A DNA stretch of 64,000 nt from Oleomonas cavernae (GCF_003590945.1 NZ_QYUK01000011.1:1-64000), one strand, 5' to 3'. Shown: positions 53,831 to 63,070, numbered from the stretch's first letter. Notes: generated by a model not told the origin, from the letters alone. Numbers and translations are program-made.

Positions 53831-54673
53831 TCACTCTAGGGTCAGGACATCGATCACCGGCGGGTTCAGGAAGCGCAGGGGCAGGCCCGTCTCGCCTAAC
53901 CCTGAGGTGACATAGACCGGCAGCCCCTGCCAATCGACCAGACCACGGTCGAAGGGCGGGTGCGCGGGGATCATCCGGCGGTAGAGGAAGGGCAGGCGCA
54001 CCTGCCCGCCATGGGTATGACCGGCCAGCAGCAGGGCTGCCGTGCCGGCCGGCACATCCATCGCGGTGTCGGGATTGTGGGTCAGCAGGACGATCGGCCG
54101 GTCGTGGGGCAGGGTGGCGACGAAGCTTGGCGAATCCTTGCCTGCCCAGCGGTCGCCCAGGCCCACCAGGGTGATGCCGCCCACGGGCACCGCCTTGCCC
54201 TCGATCACGGTGACGCCGTAGCGGGCCAGCACCCGGCGCAGTTCCTCGCCCAGGGGCGGCCCCGGCCGCTGCTCGTCATGATTGCCCAGGACGGCATAGG
54301 TGGGGTGCCTGAGCCGGGCCAGGGGGGCGAAGAGGTAGTCGAGCGGTTCGGCGGGTTCGCCCGTCAGGTCGCCCGCGATCAGCACGGCATCGACATCGAG
54401 CGCGTTCAGCCTGTCGACCACCCGGTCGAGGAAGACACGGCCCTTGAAGACGCCGAGGTGGATGTCGGAAATCAGGGCAAGGCGGGCTTTGCCGCCGACC
54501 GCGATGGTCGCCTCGCGCGTGATGATCCAGTTGGGCTCGATGAAGCGGGTCCACAGCCCCAGGAGCAGGACTGCCAGCACCAGGCCGGTCCACAGGCCCG
54601 GGCGCCGGATGACCCCGGCCAGGGCCAGCAGGCTGAACGGAATAAGCGCGAAACTGCCCCAATAGACGATCAT
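53831..54673 (-). CDS. Membrane-anchored metallophosphoesterase
   Basis: 280 residues. Two N-terminal membrane helices (SFALIPFSLLALAGVI and LWTGLVLAVLLLGLWT) lead to a calcineurin-like domain with ISDIHLG, GDLTGE, LGNHDEQ, LLTHNPD and GHTHGGQVRLP, i.e. all metal-binding blocks. It resembles YkuE/UDP-2,3-diacylglucosamine-hydrolase-like phosphoesterases attached to the membrane. Substrate unknown. Start ATG 54673; a much longer open frame upstream runs through a palindromic repeat and is rejected. Confidence 0.92.
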   Translation of the reverse strand: MIVYWGSFALIPFSLLALAGVIRRPGLWTGLVLAVLLLGLWTRFIEPNWIITREATIAVGGKARLALISDIHLGVFKGRVFLDRVVDRLNALDVDAVLIAGDLTGEPAEPLDYLFAPLARLRHPTYAVLGNHDEQRPGPPLGEELRRVLARYGVTVIEGKAVPVGGITLVGLGDRWAGKDSPSFVATLPHDRPIVLLTHNPDTAMDVPAGTAALLLAGHTHGGQVRLPFLYRRMIPAHPPFDRGLVDWQGLPVYVTSGLGETGLPLRFLNPPVIDVLTLE

Positions 54674-54794
54674 CGGATACCCCCGGCGTGACGCCGAAGG
54701 TATGACCGTCCCGCGCGGCTTTTGCATGGCGGCGCGTGTCCGCCCCATTGTCTTGTGTTGGAGATTTGGTGCAGGTGCATCCCTCACACCCCGT

Positions 54795-54889
54795 CGTGAT
54801 CCCCGCGAAGGCGGGGATCCACCGTCGGGGAACACTGGGGCAGACCCGTATCGCCACTGCCGTGGATCCCCGCCTTCGCGGGGATGACG
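54795..54889. repeat. Palindromic repeat, family A (GCGAAGGCGGGGATCC form)
   Basis: CGTGATCCCCGCGAAGGCGG and its complement flank a spacer with GCAGACCCGTATCGCC, shared in part with the copy at 17874. Confidence 0.75.
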
Positions 54890-54964
54890 AGTGAGTAATC
54901 GGCACAAGCATGACAAGTCCTTGAGAATGTGGTGGGTTCTTGCCCAATAAGGGGAGGAAGCCTG

Positions 54965-57900
54965 TTGTTTACCCGCCTGCTGATCGCCAATCGCGGCGAG
55001 ATCGCCATCCGCATCGCCCGGGCCGCCGCCGGGCTCGACATCGCCACCGTCGCCGTTCATGGCGAGGATGACGCGGCGTCATTGCATGTAACCGCGGCCG
55101 ATGAATCCCGGGTGCTGGGCGGGCGCGGCGTCGCGCCCTATCTCGACGGCGCACAGATCATCGCGGTGGCCCAGGCGGCGGGTTGCGACGCCATCCACCC
55201 CGGCTATGGCTTCCTGGCCGAGAATGCAGGGTTCGCCCGCGATTGTGCGGCAGCCGGGATCACGTTCGTCGGCCCCCGGCCCGACCTGCTCGATCTGTTC
55301 GGCGACAAGGCCGCCGCCCGGCGCTTTGCCGTGACCGCGGGCGTGCCGGTGGCGGAAGGCACGGCCGGGGCGGTGGACCTGGCCGGCGCCCAGGCCTTCC
55401 TGGCCGGCCTGGGCGACGGCGCGCGGGTGATGGTGAAAGCCGTGGCCGGCGGCGGCGGGCGCGGCATGCGCGTGGTCGAGCGGGCCGAGGATCTGGCGCA
55501 GGCCTTCACCCGTTGCGAATCCGAGGCCCGCGCCGCCTTCGGCAACGGCGCCCTCATCGTCGAGCGCTTCATCCCCGCCGCCCGTCATATCGAGGTGCAG
55601 ATCCTGGGCGACGGGACGGGCCAGGTGGCCCATCTGTTCGAGCGCGATTGCAGCCTGCAACGCCGCCACCAGAAACTGGTCGAGATCGCCCCGGCGCCCG
55701 GCCTGGACGCGGGCCTGCGCCGGCGCATCATCGAGGCGGCGCTGACGCTTGGCCGGGCCGCCCGCTACGACAACATCGGCACGGTCGAATTCCTGGTCGA
55801 CGGCGATGCTTTCTTCTTCATCGAAGCCAACCCACGCCTGCAGGTGGAGCACACGGTGACCGAGATGGTCACGGGCGCGGATATCGTCGCGACGCAGATC
55901 CGCCTGGCCGCCGGGGCCGGCCTCGACGCGCTGGGCCTGGATACTGTGGCGGCGCGCGGCCAGGCGATGGAACTGCGCATCAACCTCGAAGCCATCGCCC
56001 CCAATGGCGAGGCGCGGCCTTCGGGCGGCACGCTCAGCGTGTTCGAGATGGCGTCAGGCCCGGGTATTCGTGTCGATGCCTGCGGCTATGCCGGTTACAC
56101 CACCAATCCCAGCTTCGATCCCTTGATCGCCAAGCTGATCGTCCAGACGCCCAAGGCGGATTTCCCCGCCCTGGTGAAGGCGGCGGCGAAGGCCCTGGGC
56201 CAGAGCCGGATCGAGGGTGTCGCCAGCAACCTGGCCTTCCTCGAACATCTGCTGGGCGAGGGCGACATCGCCGCCGTCCGCTTCGACAATCGCTGGGTGG
56301 AACGGGTGGCGCCGCGCCTGGCGGCAGCCGGCGCCGCGCGGGCCAACCGCTTCTTCCCCGCGGCCCCGGTGGCAGCCAAAGGCCCGGCCGCGATCGATGC
56401 GCCGGACGGCACCGTGCCGGTTCCAGCCCCCCTGTCGGGCAAGGTGGTGGTGATCGAGGTGGCGCCGGGCGATGCCATCGCCGCCGGCCAGCCCATCGCC
56501 GTGCTGGAAGCCATGAAGATGGAGCATGTGGTGAAGGCGCCCGTCGCCGGCATCGTCCGCGCCATCGGGCCGCAGGTGGGCGACGTGGTGTTCGAGGACA
56601 GCGCGCTGCTGTTCATCGAACCCGGCGACGTGGCGGCCGATGCCGCCAGCCAGCAAGGCGCGATCGATCCCGATTACATCCGGCCGGACCTGGCCGAGGT
56701 GATCGCCCGTCATGGCCTTACCCTGGACGAGAACCGGCCCAAGGCGGTCGCCCGCCGCCGCGCCACGGGCCAGCGCACGGCGCGCGAGAATGTGACCGAC
56801 CTGGTCGATCCCGGCAGCTTTATCGAATACGGCGCCCTGCTGCTGGCGGCCCAGCGCCGCCGCCGCGGCCTCGACGACCTGCTCACCGCCAGCCCGGCCG
56901 ACGGCCTGCTGACCGGCATCGGGTCGGTCAACGGCGCCCTGTTCGACGAGGCTGCCAGCCGCACCATGGTGATCGCCTATGATTACACCGTGTTCGCCGG
57001 CACCCAGGGCATGCTGAACCACAAGAAGACCGACCGCATGCTGCATCTGGCGGCCGACCAGCGCCTGCCCATTGTGCTGTTTGCCGAGGGCGGCGGCGGG
57101 CGCCCCGGCGATACCGATTTCGTCGGCGTCGCCGGCCTCGACGTGCCGACCTTCGCCGCCTACGCCAAGCTCTCGGGTCTGGTCCCGCGCATCGGCATCG
57201 TCTCGGGCTTCTGCTTTGCCGGCAATGCCGCGCTGCTCGGCTGTTCCGATCTTGTCGTGGCCTGCGAGAACGCTTCCTTCGGCATGGCCGGCCCGGCGAT
57301 GATCGAGGGCGGGGGCTTAGGGATCTACAAGCCTGAGGAGGTCGGCCCGGTCGCCATGCAATGGGCCAACGGCAACATCGATGTGCTGGTGGCGGACGAG
57401 GCGCAAGCGGTCGCCGTGACCAAGCGCCTGCTGGGGTACTTCCAGGGCCCACTTAGGGACTGGTCGGCGCCCGACCAGCGTGCCCTGCGCCACGCCGTGC
57501 CGGAAAACCGCCTGCGCGTCTACGACATCCGCAAGGTGATCGAGGGCTTGGCGGATGTGGGCTCCGTCAGCGAACTGCGCGGCGGCTTCGGCCGCGGCAT
57601 GGTGACGGCGCTGATCCGCCTGGAAGGCCGCCCCTTCGGCCTGATCGCCAACGATCCCACGCACCTGGGCGGCGCCATCGACGCCCCGGCGTCGGAAAAG
57701 GCCGCCCGCTTCCTCCAGCTGTGCGACGCCTATGATCTCCCGGTGGTCAGCCTGGTGGACACGCCGGGCTTCATGGTCGGCCCCGATTGCGAGGCGACCG
57801 CCATGGTGCGGCGCTGCTCGCGCCTGTTCGTCGCCGGGGCCAACATGGACGTGCCGGTCTTCGCCGTGGTCTTGCGCAAGGGCTACGGCCTGGGTGCCAT

Positions 57901-58234
57901 GGCCATGACCGGCGGCGGCTTTCACGAAAGCATCTTCACCGTGGCCTGGCCCTCGGGCGAATTCGGCGGCATGGGCCTGGAAGGCGCGGTGCGCCTGGGC
58001 TTCGCCCGCGAACTCGCCGCCGTCGCCGATCCCGCCGAACGCCAGGCCCTCTACGAGAAACTGGTGGCCCAGCAATATGCCAACGGCAAAGGCATCAACA
58101 TGGCCTCCTTCGCCGAAATCGACGACGTGATCGACCCGGCGGAGACCCGGCACTGGATCATGCGGGCGCTGAAGGCACTGCCGCCGAAGACGCCGCGGGC
58201 GGGGAAGAAGCGGAATTTCGTGGATACGTGGTGA
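54965..58234 (+). CDS. Single-chain biotin-dependent acyl-CoA carboxylase (BC-BCCP-CT)
   Basis: 1,089 residues. Order: biotin carboxylase N-domain (LLIANRGEIAIRI), ATP-grasp (VKAVAGGGGRGMRVVE, EANPRLQVEHTVTE), BC C-domain, biotinyl domain with AMKMEH (Lys near residue 518), then carboxyltransferase N and C halves (SFIEYGALLLAAQRRRRGLDD; GMAGPAMIEGGG; VVLRKGYGLGAMAMTGGGFH). All steps from bicarbonate to carboxylated acyl-CoA are thus on one chain, as in the long-chain acyl-CoA carboxylases. The start is probably TTG 54965 (GGGGAGGA upstream, giving FTRLLIANRGE); GTG 54929 is less likely. It is not in an operon with other fatty acid genes. Confidence 0.93.
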   Translation: MFTRLLIANRGEIAIRIARAAAGLDIATVAVHGEDDAASLHVTAADESRVLGGRGVAPYLDGAQIIAVAQAAGCDAIHPGYGFLAENAGFARDCAAAGITFVGPRPDLLDLFGDKAAARRFAVTAGVPVAEGTAGAVDLAGAQAFLAGLGDGARVMVKAVAGGGGRGMRVVERAEDLAQAFTRCESEARAAFGNGALIVERFIPAARHIEVQILGDGTGQVAHLFERDCSLQRRHQKLVEIAPAPGLDAGLRRRIIEAALTLGRAARYDNIGTVEFLVDGDAFFFIEANPRLQVEHTVTEMVTGADIVATQIRLAAGAGLDALGLDTVAARGQAMELRINLEAIAPNGEARPSGGTLSVFEMASGPGIRVDACGYAGYTTNPSFDPLIAKLIVQTPKADFPALVKAAAKALGQSRIEGVASNLAFLEHLLGEGDIAAVRFDNRWVERVAPRLAAAGAARANRFFPAAPVAAKGPAAIDAPDGTVPVPAPLSGKVVVIEVAPGDAIAAGQPIAVLEAMKMEHVVKAPVAGIVRAIGPQVGDVVFEDSALLFIEPGDVAADAASQQGAIDPDYIRPDLAEVIARHGLTLDENRPKAVARRRATGQRTARENVTDLVDPGSFIEYGALLLAAQRRRRGLDDLLTASPADGLLTGIGSVNGALFDEAASRTMVIAYDYTVFAGTQGMLNHKKTDRMLHLAADQRLPIVLFAEGGGGRPGDTDFVGVAGLDVPTFAAYAKLSGLVPRIGIVSGFCFAGNAALLGCSDLVVACENASFGMAGPAMIEGGGLGIYKPEEVGPVAMQWANGNIDVLVADEAQAVAVTKRLLGYFQGPLRDWSAPDQRALRHAVPENRLRVYDIRKVIEGLADVGSVSELRGGFGRGMVTALIRLEGRPFGLIANDPTHLGGAIDAPASEKAARFLQLCDAYDLPVVSLVDTPGFMVGPDCEATAMVRRCSRLFVAGANMDVPVFAVVLRKGYGLGAMAMTGGGFHESIFTVAWPSGEFGGMGLEGAVRLGFARELAAVADPAERQALYEKLVAQQYANGKGINMASFAEIDDVIDPAETRHWIMRALKALPPKTPRAGKKRNFVDTW

Positions 58235-58261
58235 AGCCGTGATCACAAGGTGCAGGGCGCG

Positions 58262-58630
58262 CTATTCGCCGTTGATGGCGTAGACCTTGGAGCCCATCAG
58301 GATGTAGTGCGCGCCGCTTTCCTTCACCGAGAAGGTGCCGCCGCGACCCATGTCGTAATTGAGGCCGCTCAGCCAGCGGACCCGCTGTTCGGCGGGCTCG
58401 TACCGGTATTCGCCCTGGCTTTTGAGCGAATTGTCGAACTCGCGCACTTCGTAGCGTCCGCCGTCGAGCAGGATGAGGTCGTAGACGTAGGAGGCCGTCG
58501 TCAACTGCACGAGATAGACCTTGTAGCGGCCGGTCCTGGGGCCTTCCTCGGCCCTGGCCGCGCCGAAGGCCACCATCGCCAGCAGGACCGCGGCCACCGC
58601 AACCGCGCGCACCAGTGCCGAGCGCAACAT
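58262..58630 (-). CDS. Small secreted hypothetical protein
   Basis: 122 residues. A signal peptide (AVAAVLLAMVAFGAARA, cleavage before EEG) is followed by about 95 residues of predicted beta-strands (GRYKVYLVQLTTASYVYDLI and GGRYEVREFDNSLKSQGEYR). No family recognised. It lies tail to tail with the carboxylase. ATG 58630 is preceded by GGAGAAGCC. Confidence 0.72.
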   Translation of the reverse strand: MLRSALVRAVAVAAVLLAMVAFGAARAEEGPRTGRYKVYLVQLTTASYVYDLILLDGGRYEVREFDNSLKSQGEYRYEPAEQRVRWLSGLNYDMGRGGTFSVKESGAHYILMGSKVYAINGE

Positions 58631-58743
58631 GGCTTCTCCTTTGCCGAACCTCTTCGAGGGCCTCGGGTCTCAGGCGTAGGGTGGTCGTAAGCGGAACCTG
58701 GCGCTGCCGAGTATGGCATTCCGCCGGGCGCAGGCAAGCCTCC

Positions 58744-59811
58744 TCACCCCACCCGCCTTGCCAAAAACCTTGCCAGCGGCGGCCCGGCCAGCAGCACCAG
58801 CAGGAAGCGGGCGACCTGCAGGGCCATGACGAAGGACAGGTCGACATTGCTGGAGGCGGCGATCACGGCGACCGAATCCATGCCGCCGGGGCTGGTCGCG
58901 AGATAGGCGGTCAGGGGATCAATGCCCATCACCCGGTGCAGCAGATAGGCGAGGCCGCCGCAGAAGGCCATCAGTGCCAGGATCGAGGCGACGATCTGGG
59001 GCAGGGCGCGGGAGGCATGGCGCAACAGCGGCAGGGTGAAGCCCAGGCCGATGTTCCAGCCCAGCAGGGCGTAACTCATCGCGAGCAGCCAGGGCGGCAG
59101 GAAGATGGTGATCAGGCCCAGGGCGTTGAGCACCGAGCCGATCGCCAGGGGCACCAGCATGGCGCCCGCCGGGATCTTCAGCGCGCGGCCCAGCGCCCCG
59201 CCCGCCAGGGCGAGCATGATGGTCTGTCCGAACGGGATCCAGTCGATCGGCGGGAACCAGACGATCGCGGGGAGCGTGGCGCCCGAGGTATCGACCCACA
59301 GCCGGGCGATGACCGAGGCGGCGGTGGCGACGAAGACCACCCGCAGATACTGCATGAAGGCGACCAGGCGGGCGTCGGCGCCGAAGGCCTCCGCCATCAG
59401 CATCATCGCTGTCGCCGCCCCGGGGGAGGAGCCCCAGATGGCGGTAGTGCCCGGCAGAACGCTCCAGCGGCTGATCAGCCAGCCCAGGAAACTGCTGGCG
59501 CCCAAGGTGGAGAGCACGACGGCGGCGAACAGCGGCCAGTCGCCGGCGAAGGAGACAAGGATGTCGGGCGTCATGGCCCGGGCGATCAGGCAGCCGACCA
59601 CCGCCTGCGCACCCAGATAAGGCACGCGCGGCGGCCGCACCGTGGCGCCGCAGCAGCCCAGCACCACGCCGGCGATCATCGGCCCCAGCAGCAAGGCCGC
59701 CGGCAGGCCGCACAGTTCGAGCAGGAAAGCGAGAAGGCCGGAGCCGACGAGCAGCAGCGGCCATTGCCGATACCGCGGCCAGGCGGCCAGCGGACCCTGA
59801 AGAGAAGTCAT
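58744..59811 (-). CDS. AbrB-family membrane protein (PF05145-type)
   Basis: 355 residues with about ten membrane helices in two similar halves. The first half has GAQAVVGCLIARAMTP and WGSSPGAATAMMLMAEAFGA; the second repeats LATSPGGMDSVAVIAAS. The SPGGxxxM/V motifs and length match the AbrB/AidA-like (formerly ammonia monooxygenase) membrane family. It may be a transporter; the substrate is unknown. ATG 59811 is followed by a short cytoplasmic tail. Confidence 0.9.
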   Translation of the reverse strand: MTSLQGPLAAWPRYRQWPLLLVGSGLLAFLLELCGLPAALLLGPMIAGVVLGCCGATVRPPRVPYLGAQAVVGCLIARAMTPDILVSFAGDWPLFAAVVLSTLGASSFLGWLISRWSVLPGTTAIWGSSPGAATAMMLMAEAFGADARLVAFMQYLRVVFVATAASVIARLWVDTSGATLPAIVWFPPIDWIPFGQTIMLALAGGALGRALKIPAGAMLVPLAIGSVLNALGLITIFLPPWLLAMSYALLGWNIGLGFTLPLLRHASRALPQIVASILALMAFCGGLAYLLHRVMGIDPLTAYLATSPGGMDSVAVIAASSNVDLSFVMALQVARFLLVLLAGPPLARFLARRVG

Positions 59812-59953
59812 CGAACACCCATCTCGTTCAGTCCCGGGCTGAGTCGCTTAGGCGGCAGGATAGGCAGAAAAGGGCCTGGCGACACCCCGCGCCGGGGCAG
59901 GGGCGGGGCAGGTGCCTTGCATATCGGGTCGCCTTGCGGGAATGATCCGCGCC

Positions 59954-60778
59954 ATGACGCAGCGCGAAATTCCTCCCAACATGTCACCGGCCGTCGTCGC
60001 CACCATTGACGCGCGGCTGGCGGCCGTGCGCCGCGATCACGGCGTGGTGATGCCCCTGGCGATTGAAAGCGGCAGCCGGGCCTGGGGTTTTCCCTCGCCT
60101 GATAGCGACTATGACTGTCGCTTCATCTATGTCCGTCCGGTCGATCAATATCTCTCGCCCTGGCAACCGCGCGATGTGATCGAAACGCCGATGGACGGAA
60201 TCCTGGACGTCAACGGCTGGGACCTGGGCAAGGCGCTGAAGCTGCTGCTCAAAGGCAATGCGGTGATCATCGAATGGCTGATGTCGCCGATCACCTGTGG
60301 CGCCGACCTCGGCTTTCGCGCCGCCTTCTTGGCGCTGGCCCGGCAACTGGCCAGGCGCGACCTGGTCGGGCGGCACTACCTGCACCTGGGCCAGCGGCAG
60401 CGCCGGGTGCATTTCGGCGAGGGCGGCAGCGTGCCGCAGAAGAAAATCTTCTATGCCTTGCGTCCGGCCGCCGCGCTGCGTTGGTTGCGCCTGCACGTGG
60501 ACGCCACCGTGGCACCCATGCACTTTCCCACCTTGATCGCGCAATGCGAGCCGCCAGCCGAGGTAACCGATATCATCACCGAGCTGATCACCCGCAAGGC
60601 GGTGACGCGGGAGCTGGGGACAGAGCCGTTGCCCCCTGCCATCAACGCTTTCCTCGACAGCGAATTCGCCCTGGCATCCAGCGTCTTTCCCATCCGGCCG
60701 GCGTTGATTGCCGAGGCGGAACGGGAAGCGACGGAGGATTTCTTCCGGACCTGGGTGCGGCGCTTCGATCCCGCCTAG
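59954..60778 (+). CDS. RlaP-type nucleotidyltransferase
   Basis: About 274 residues of the DNA-polymerase-beta-like nucleotidyltransferase fold, PF10127/RlaP class. The G-S-R...D-Y-D motif is ESGSRAWGFPSPDSDYDCRF (metal aspartates), and KKIFYALRPAAALRWL follows in the helical part. In phage and bacteria RlaP accompanies RNA ligases in RNA repair. No ligase, kinase or other repair gene is near here, so the role is unproven. The start may be ATG 59954 or 59942; neither has a strong ribosome site. Its end overlaps the convergent DUF2855 gene by 4 bases. Confidence 0.82.
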   Translation: MTQREIPPNMSPAVVATIDARLAAVRRDHGVVMPLAIESGSRAWGFPSPDSDYDCRFIYVRPVDQYLSPWQPRDVIETPMDGILDVNGWDLGKALKLLLKGNAVIIEWLMSPITCGADLGFRAAFLALARQLARRDLVGRHYLHLGQRQRRVHFGEGGSVPQKKIFYALRPAAALRWLRLHVDATVAPMHFPTLIAQCEPPAEVTDIITELITRKAVTRELGTEPLPPAINAFLDSEFALASSVFPIRPALIAEAEREATEDFFRTWVRRFDPA

Positions 60779-61857
60779 GCCCCCAGCGACAGGATCGGCG
60801 CCACGTCCGGCGTGACCTTGCCCGCCAGCACGGCCTGGTAGATGCGCTCGACCGCGGCCGGCCCGGCGTGGTGCTCGATGGTCAGCCAGCGCGGGCTGTC
60901 GGCCAGCATGCTCGCCCAGGCCTCGCCCAGGCGCTGGGTCAGCAGGGGCACGCCCCAGGCCTTGCGCCGCTCCACGATGTGGCTGGGGGTGAAGAAGAAT
61001 TCAGGGGTGGGGCCGGGCAGGGCCGCCGCCTTGTCGTCCGCCGACCAGTGGGTGGCGCCGACCAGGATGGAGCGGGTGATGCTGTCGCCCAGGTGATGGT
61101 GGATGGTGCTGCGCACGGCGCCGTCGCCCGCGATGTCGACCACCACCGTGGGCACGTCGGCGGGAAGGCTGGCGATCTCGGCATAAGGCACGACGGCGTC
61201 GTAGTGCCCGGTCTTGGCCACGAAGGCGGTACTGCGCGGCGAAGTCAGGCCCACCACTTCGATCCCCGGCCGGTGCGCGGCCAGGAGCAGGGCGGTGGCG
61301 ATCGCGGTCTTGGCCGAGGCGCTGGTCAGGATCACGCGCTTCGCCCCGAAGAAATCGGCCTCCGCCAGGTGGGCGGCCAGGAAGAAGGCCAGCGCGAACA
61401 AGGGGCGCAGGATCAGGTGCTGGTCGGCATGGGCCGGGCTGTAATCGGGGGCGTGGTCGATGCGGGCGTATTCGTTATAGGTGCCGGGCAGGGGGGCCCG
61501 GTGGGCAGCGCCATCGATGAAGCGCACCGGCTTGATGCCGGCAGGCGCCAGCTTCAGGTGGCTGGCCATCGGGAAATAGCCATAGACATTCTCGCCCTCG
61601 GCCAACTCGGCATTGCGCGAGGCGGCGATGCGGCCGGTCGCCCAGACCGGGATCTGGCCCCAAGGCGCGGGGGCGGGGAAGAACTGCCAATACTGCACCG
61701 CGTCGCCGTATTTGGCATAGGTGATGTTGTTGGCGGTCAGGCCGAAGCGGGTAACCTCGACAATTACCTCGCCCGGCGCCATGTCCGCGACCGGGGCCTG
61801 GTTCCAGCGCCATTGGTGCAGGTCGCCGCGGTCGACCTGAAAGCTCGTCGCATCCAT
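60775..61857 (-). CDS. DUF2855 family protein
   Basis: 360 residues. The sequence matches the DUF2855 family (WNQAPVADMAPGEVIVEVTRFGLTANN, YGYFPMASHLKLAP, LTSASAKTAIATALLLA, GATHWSADD), a group with an overall medium-chain-dehydrogenase-like fold but without the zinc ligands and with a degenerate Rossmann glycine motif. Function is unknown. It is divergent from an HxlR regulator across a 19-base perfect inverted repeat, suggesting regulation by that protein. ATG 61857 follows GGGAGAGCAAC. Confidence 0.9.
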   Translation of the reverse strand: MDATSFQVDRGDLHQWRWNQAPVADMAPGEVIVEVTRFGLTANNITYAKYGDAVQYWQFFPAPAPWGQIPVWATGRIAASRNAELAEGENVYGYFPMASHLKLAPAGIKPVRFIDGAAHRAPLPGTYNEYARIDHAPDYSPAHADQHLILRPLFALAFFLAAHLAEADFFGAKRVILTSASAKTAIATALLLAAHRPGIEVVGLTSPRSTAFVAKTGHYDAVVPYAEIASLPADVPTVVVDIAGDGAVRSTIHHHLGDSITRSILVGATHWSADDKAAALPGPTPEFFFTPSHIVERRKAWGVPLLTQRLGEAWASMLADSPRWLTIEHHAGPAAVERIYQAVLAGKVTPDVAPILSLGA

Positions 61858-61883
61858 GTTGCTCTCCCTGGGGGCAGGTGACA

Positions 61884-61902
61884 TGCTATGACATCAATAG
61901 CA
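61884..61902. promoter_or_regulatory. Perfect inverted repeat, probable HxlR operator
   Basis: TGCTAT-GACATCA-ATAGCA lies in the 63-base gap between the divergent DUF2855 and HxlR genes. Its size and placement suit a winged-helix HxlR dimer repressing both. Confidence 0.65.
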
Positions 61903-61920
61903 TTCTGAATTCGCGGGCAA

Positions 61921-62265
61921 ATGAAATCTTCCCTACCCCTGCCCGGCCAGAAGGTCCGCGGCTCGCGTACCGGCCGGCCGGTCATGGCGGCGTTGGACCT
62001 GCTGGGCCGGCGCGGCGCCCTGCGCCTGATCTGGGAATTGCGCGAGGGCCGCGTGCTGACCTTCCGTGCCCTGGCGGCGGCTTGCGACCTGCCGCCGGCG
62101 ACGCTCAACGCCCGCATCAAGGAATTGCGCGAGGCGATGCTGATCGCGCCCGAGGACGGCTATCGCCTCACCCCCCTGGGCGTGGCGCTGTTCGAGGCTT
62201 TCGCGCCCTTCGAGCGCTGGTCCCGGCACTGGGCGAAAGCGGTGCCGGGGTTGATCGAGCCCTGA
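61921..62265 (+). CDS. HxlR-family winged-helix regulator
   Basis: 114 residues. The HxlR winged-helix core is visible: ALDLLGRRGALRLIWELREG, LAAACDLPPATLNARIKELR and a wing ending in YRLTPLGVALFEAFAP. The usual N-terminal Cys used by redox-sensing members is absent, so it is likely ligand-responsive. ATG 61921 is used. It should control itself and the divergent DUF2855 gene through the operator at 61884. Confidence 0.9.
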   Translation: MKSSLPLPGQKVRGSRTGRPVMAALDLLGRRGALRLIWELREGRVLTFRALAAACDLPPATLNARIKELREAMLIAPEDGYRLTPLGVALFEAFAPFERWSRHWAKAVPGLIEP

Positions 62266-62278
62266 CCTGTTCCACAAT

Positions 62279-62358
62279 CGTCATCCCGGCGAAGGCCGGG
62301 ATCCATTCGGGGGCAGCGCGCGACGTCTCAATGGATTCCGGCCTGCGCCGGAATGACG
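62279..62358. repeat. Palindromic repeat, family A
   Basis: CGTCATCCCGGCGAAGGCCG and a slightly diverged complement flank a 35-base spacer between convergent genes. The spacer resembles that of the copy at 25204 in reverse. Confidence 0.75.
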
Positions 62359-62368
62359 ATAGATGGTG

Positions 62369-63070
62369 TCAGCGCTTCGCCGGGCCGCGCTTGGTGCGGC
62401 GCCAGTCGCGCTTGGGCTGGTTCGCCTTGACCACCGCCAGCAGCTTCTCGAAGGTCGCCGCCATTGCTGTCTCGATCTCGGGTTTGCGCTCCAGCCGGCT
62501 GAGCAGCAGGCCGGCCGCCTCGAGCGTCGACAGCGCCTCGCGCCGCGGCTCCTTGCGCATTTTGCCGTAGGCGGAGGGCTTTGAGGGGTTCAGCACCAGG
62601 CGCCGGGATTTCAGCACCCAGGAATTGCGCCACCACAGGGTCTTGGCCTGGGACCAGGTGCCGTCCAGCAGGATGACACCGTGCAATCCGCGTAAGGCCG
62701 CCTCCTGATCGTCCAGCGGTGTGTTCTTGGCATCGACGGCGACTACTTCACGGCCCGGCGGCAGGCTGGCCATGTCGGTCGAGCCCAGGTACAGCACCGC
62801 CCATTTGGACGGGTCGACCTCGCGGCCCAGCAGCTTGGTCAGGCTGGGCCAGGACAGGCCGATCTTGAAGGTCGATTTGGCCAGGTGCAGCGCGGTCAGG
62901 CGCGCGGTGCCCAGGGCCTCCTCCTTCTCCTGCGGGTGCTGGAGGATGACGAGCTCGATCTTGTTGGCGATCGGGGTGATGCCCTCGCAGACGCAGAATT
63001 TGGGTTCCTTGCCGCAACGGGGGCAGGGGGCGGGCTCGGCCGCGGGGGCTTCGATCTTGTCGGTGGTCAT
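62369..63070 (-). CDS. DTW-domain tRNA-uridine aminocarboxypropyltransferase
   Basis: About 233 residues. N-terminal zinc-like cysteines (CPRCGKEPKFCVC), IVILQHP-type segment (ELVILQHPQEKEEALGTAR) and the DTW-like motif in LLDGTWSQAKTLWWRNSW. The family (TapT/TuaA/DTWD) transfers a 3-amino-3-carboxypropyl group from SAM to tRNA uridines. The C-terminus is long and basic (KRDWRRTKRGPAKR), suitable for RNA binding. ATG 63070 is a likely start, ATG 63085 an alternative. Confidence 0.88.
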   Translation of the reverse strand: MTTDKIEAPAAEPAPCPRCGKEPKFCVCEGITPIANKIELVILQHPQEKEEALGTARLTALHLAKSTFKIGLSWPSLTKLLGREVDPSKWAVLYLGSTDMASLPPGREVVAVDAKNTPLDDQEAALRGLHGVILLDGTWSQAKTLWWRNSWVLKSRRLVLNPSKPSAYGKMRKEPRREALSTLEAAGLLLSRLERKPEIETAMAATFEKLLAVVKANQPKRDWRRTKRGPAKR

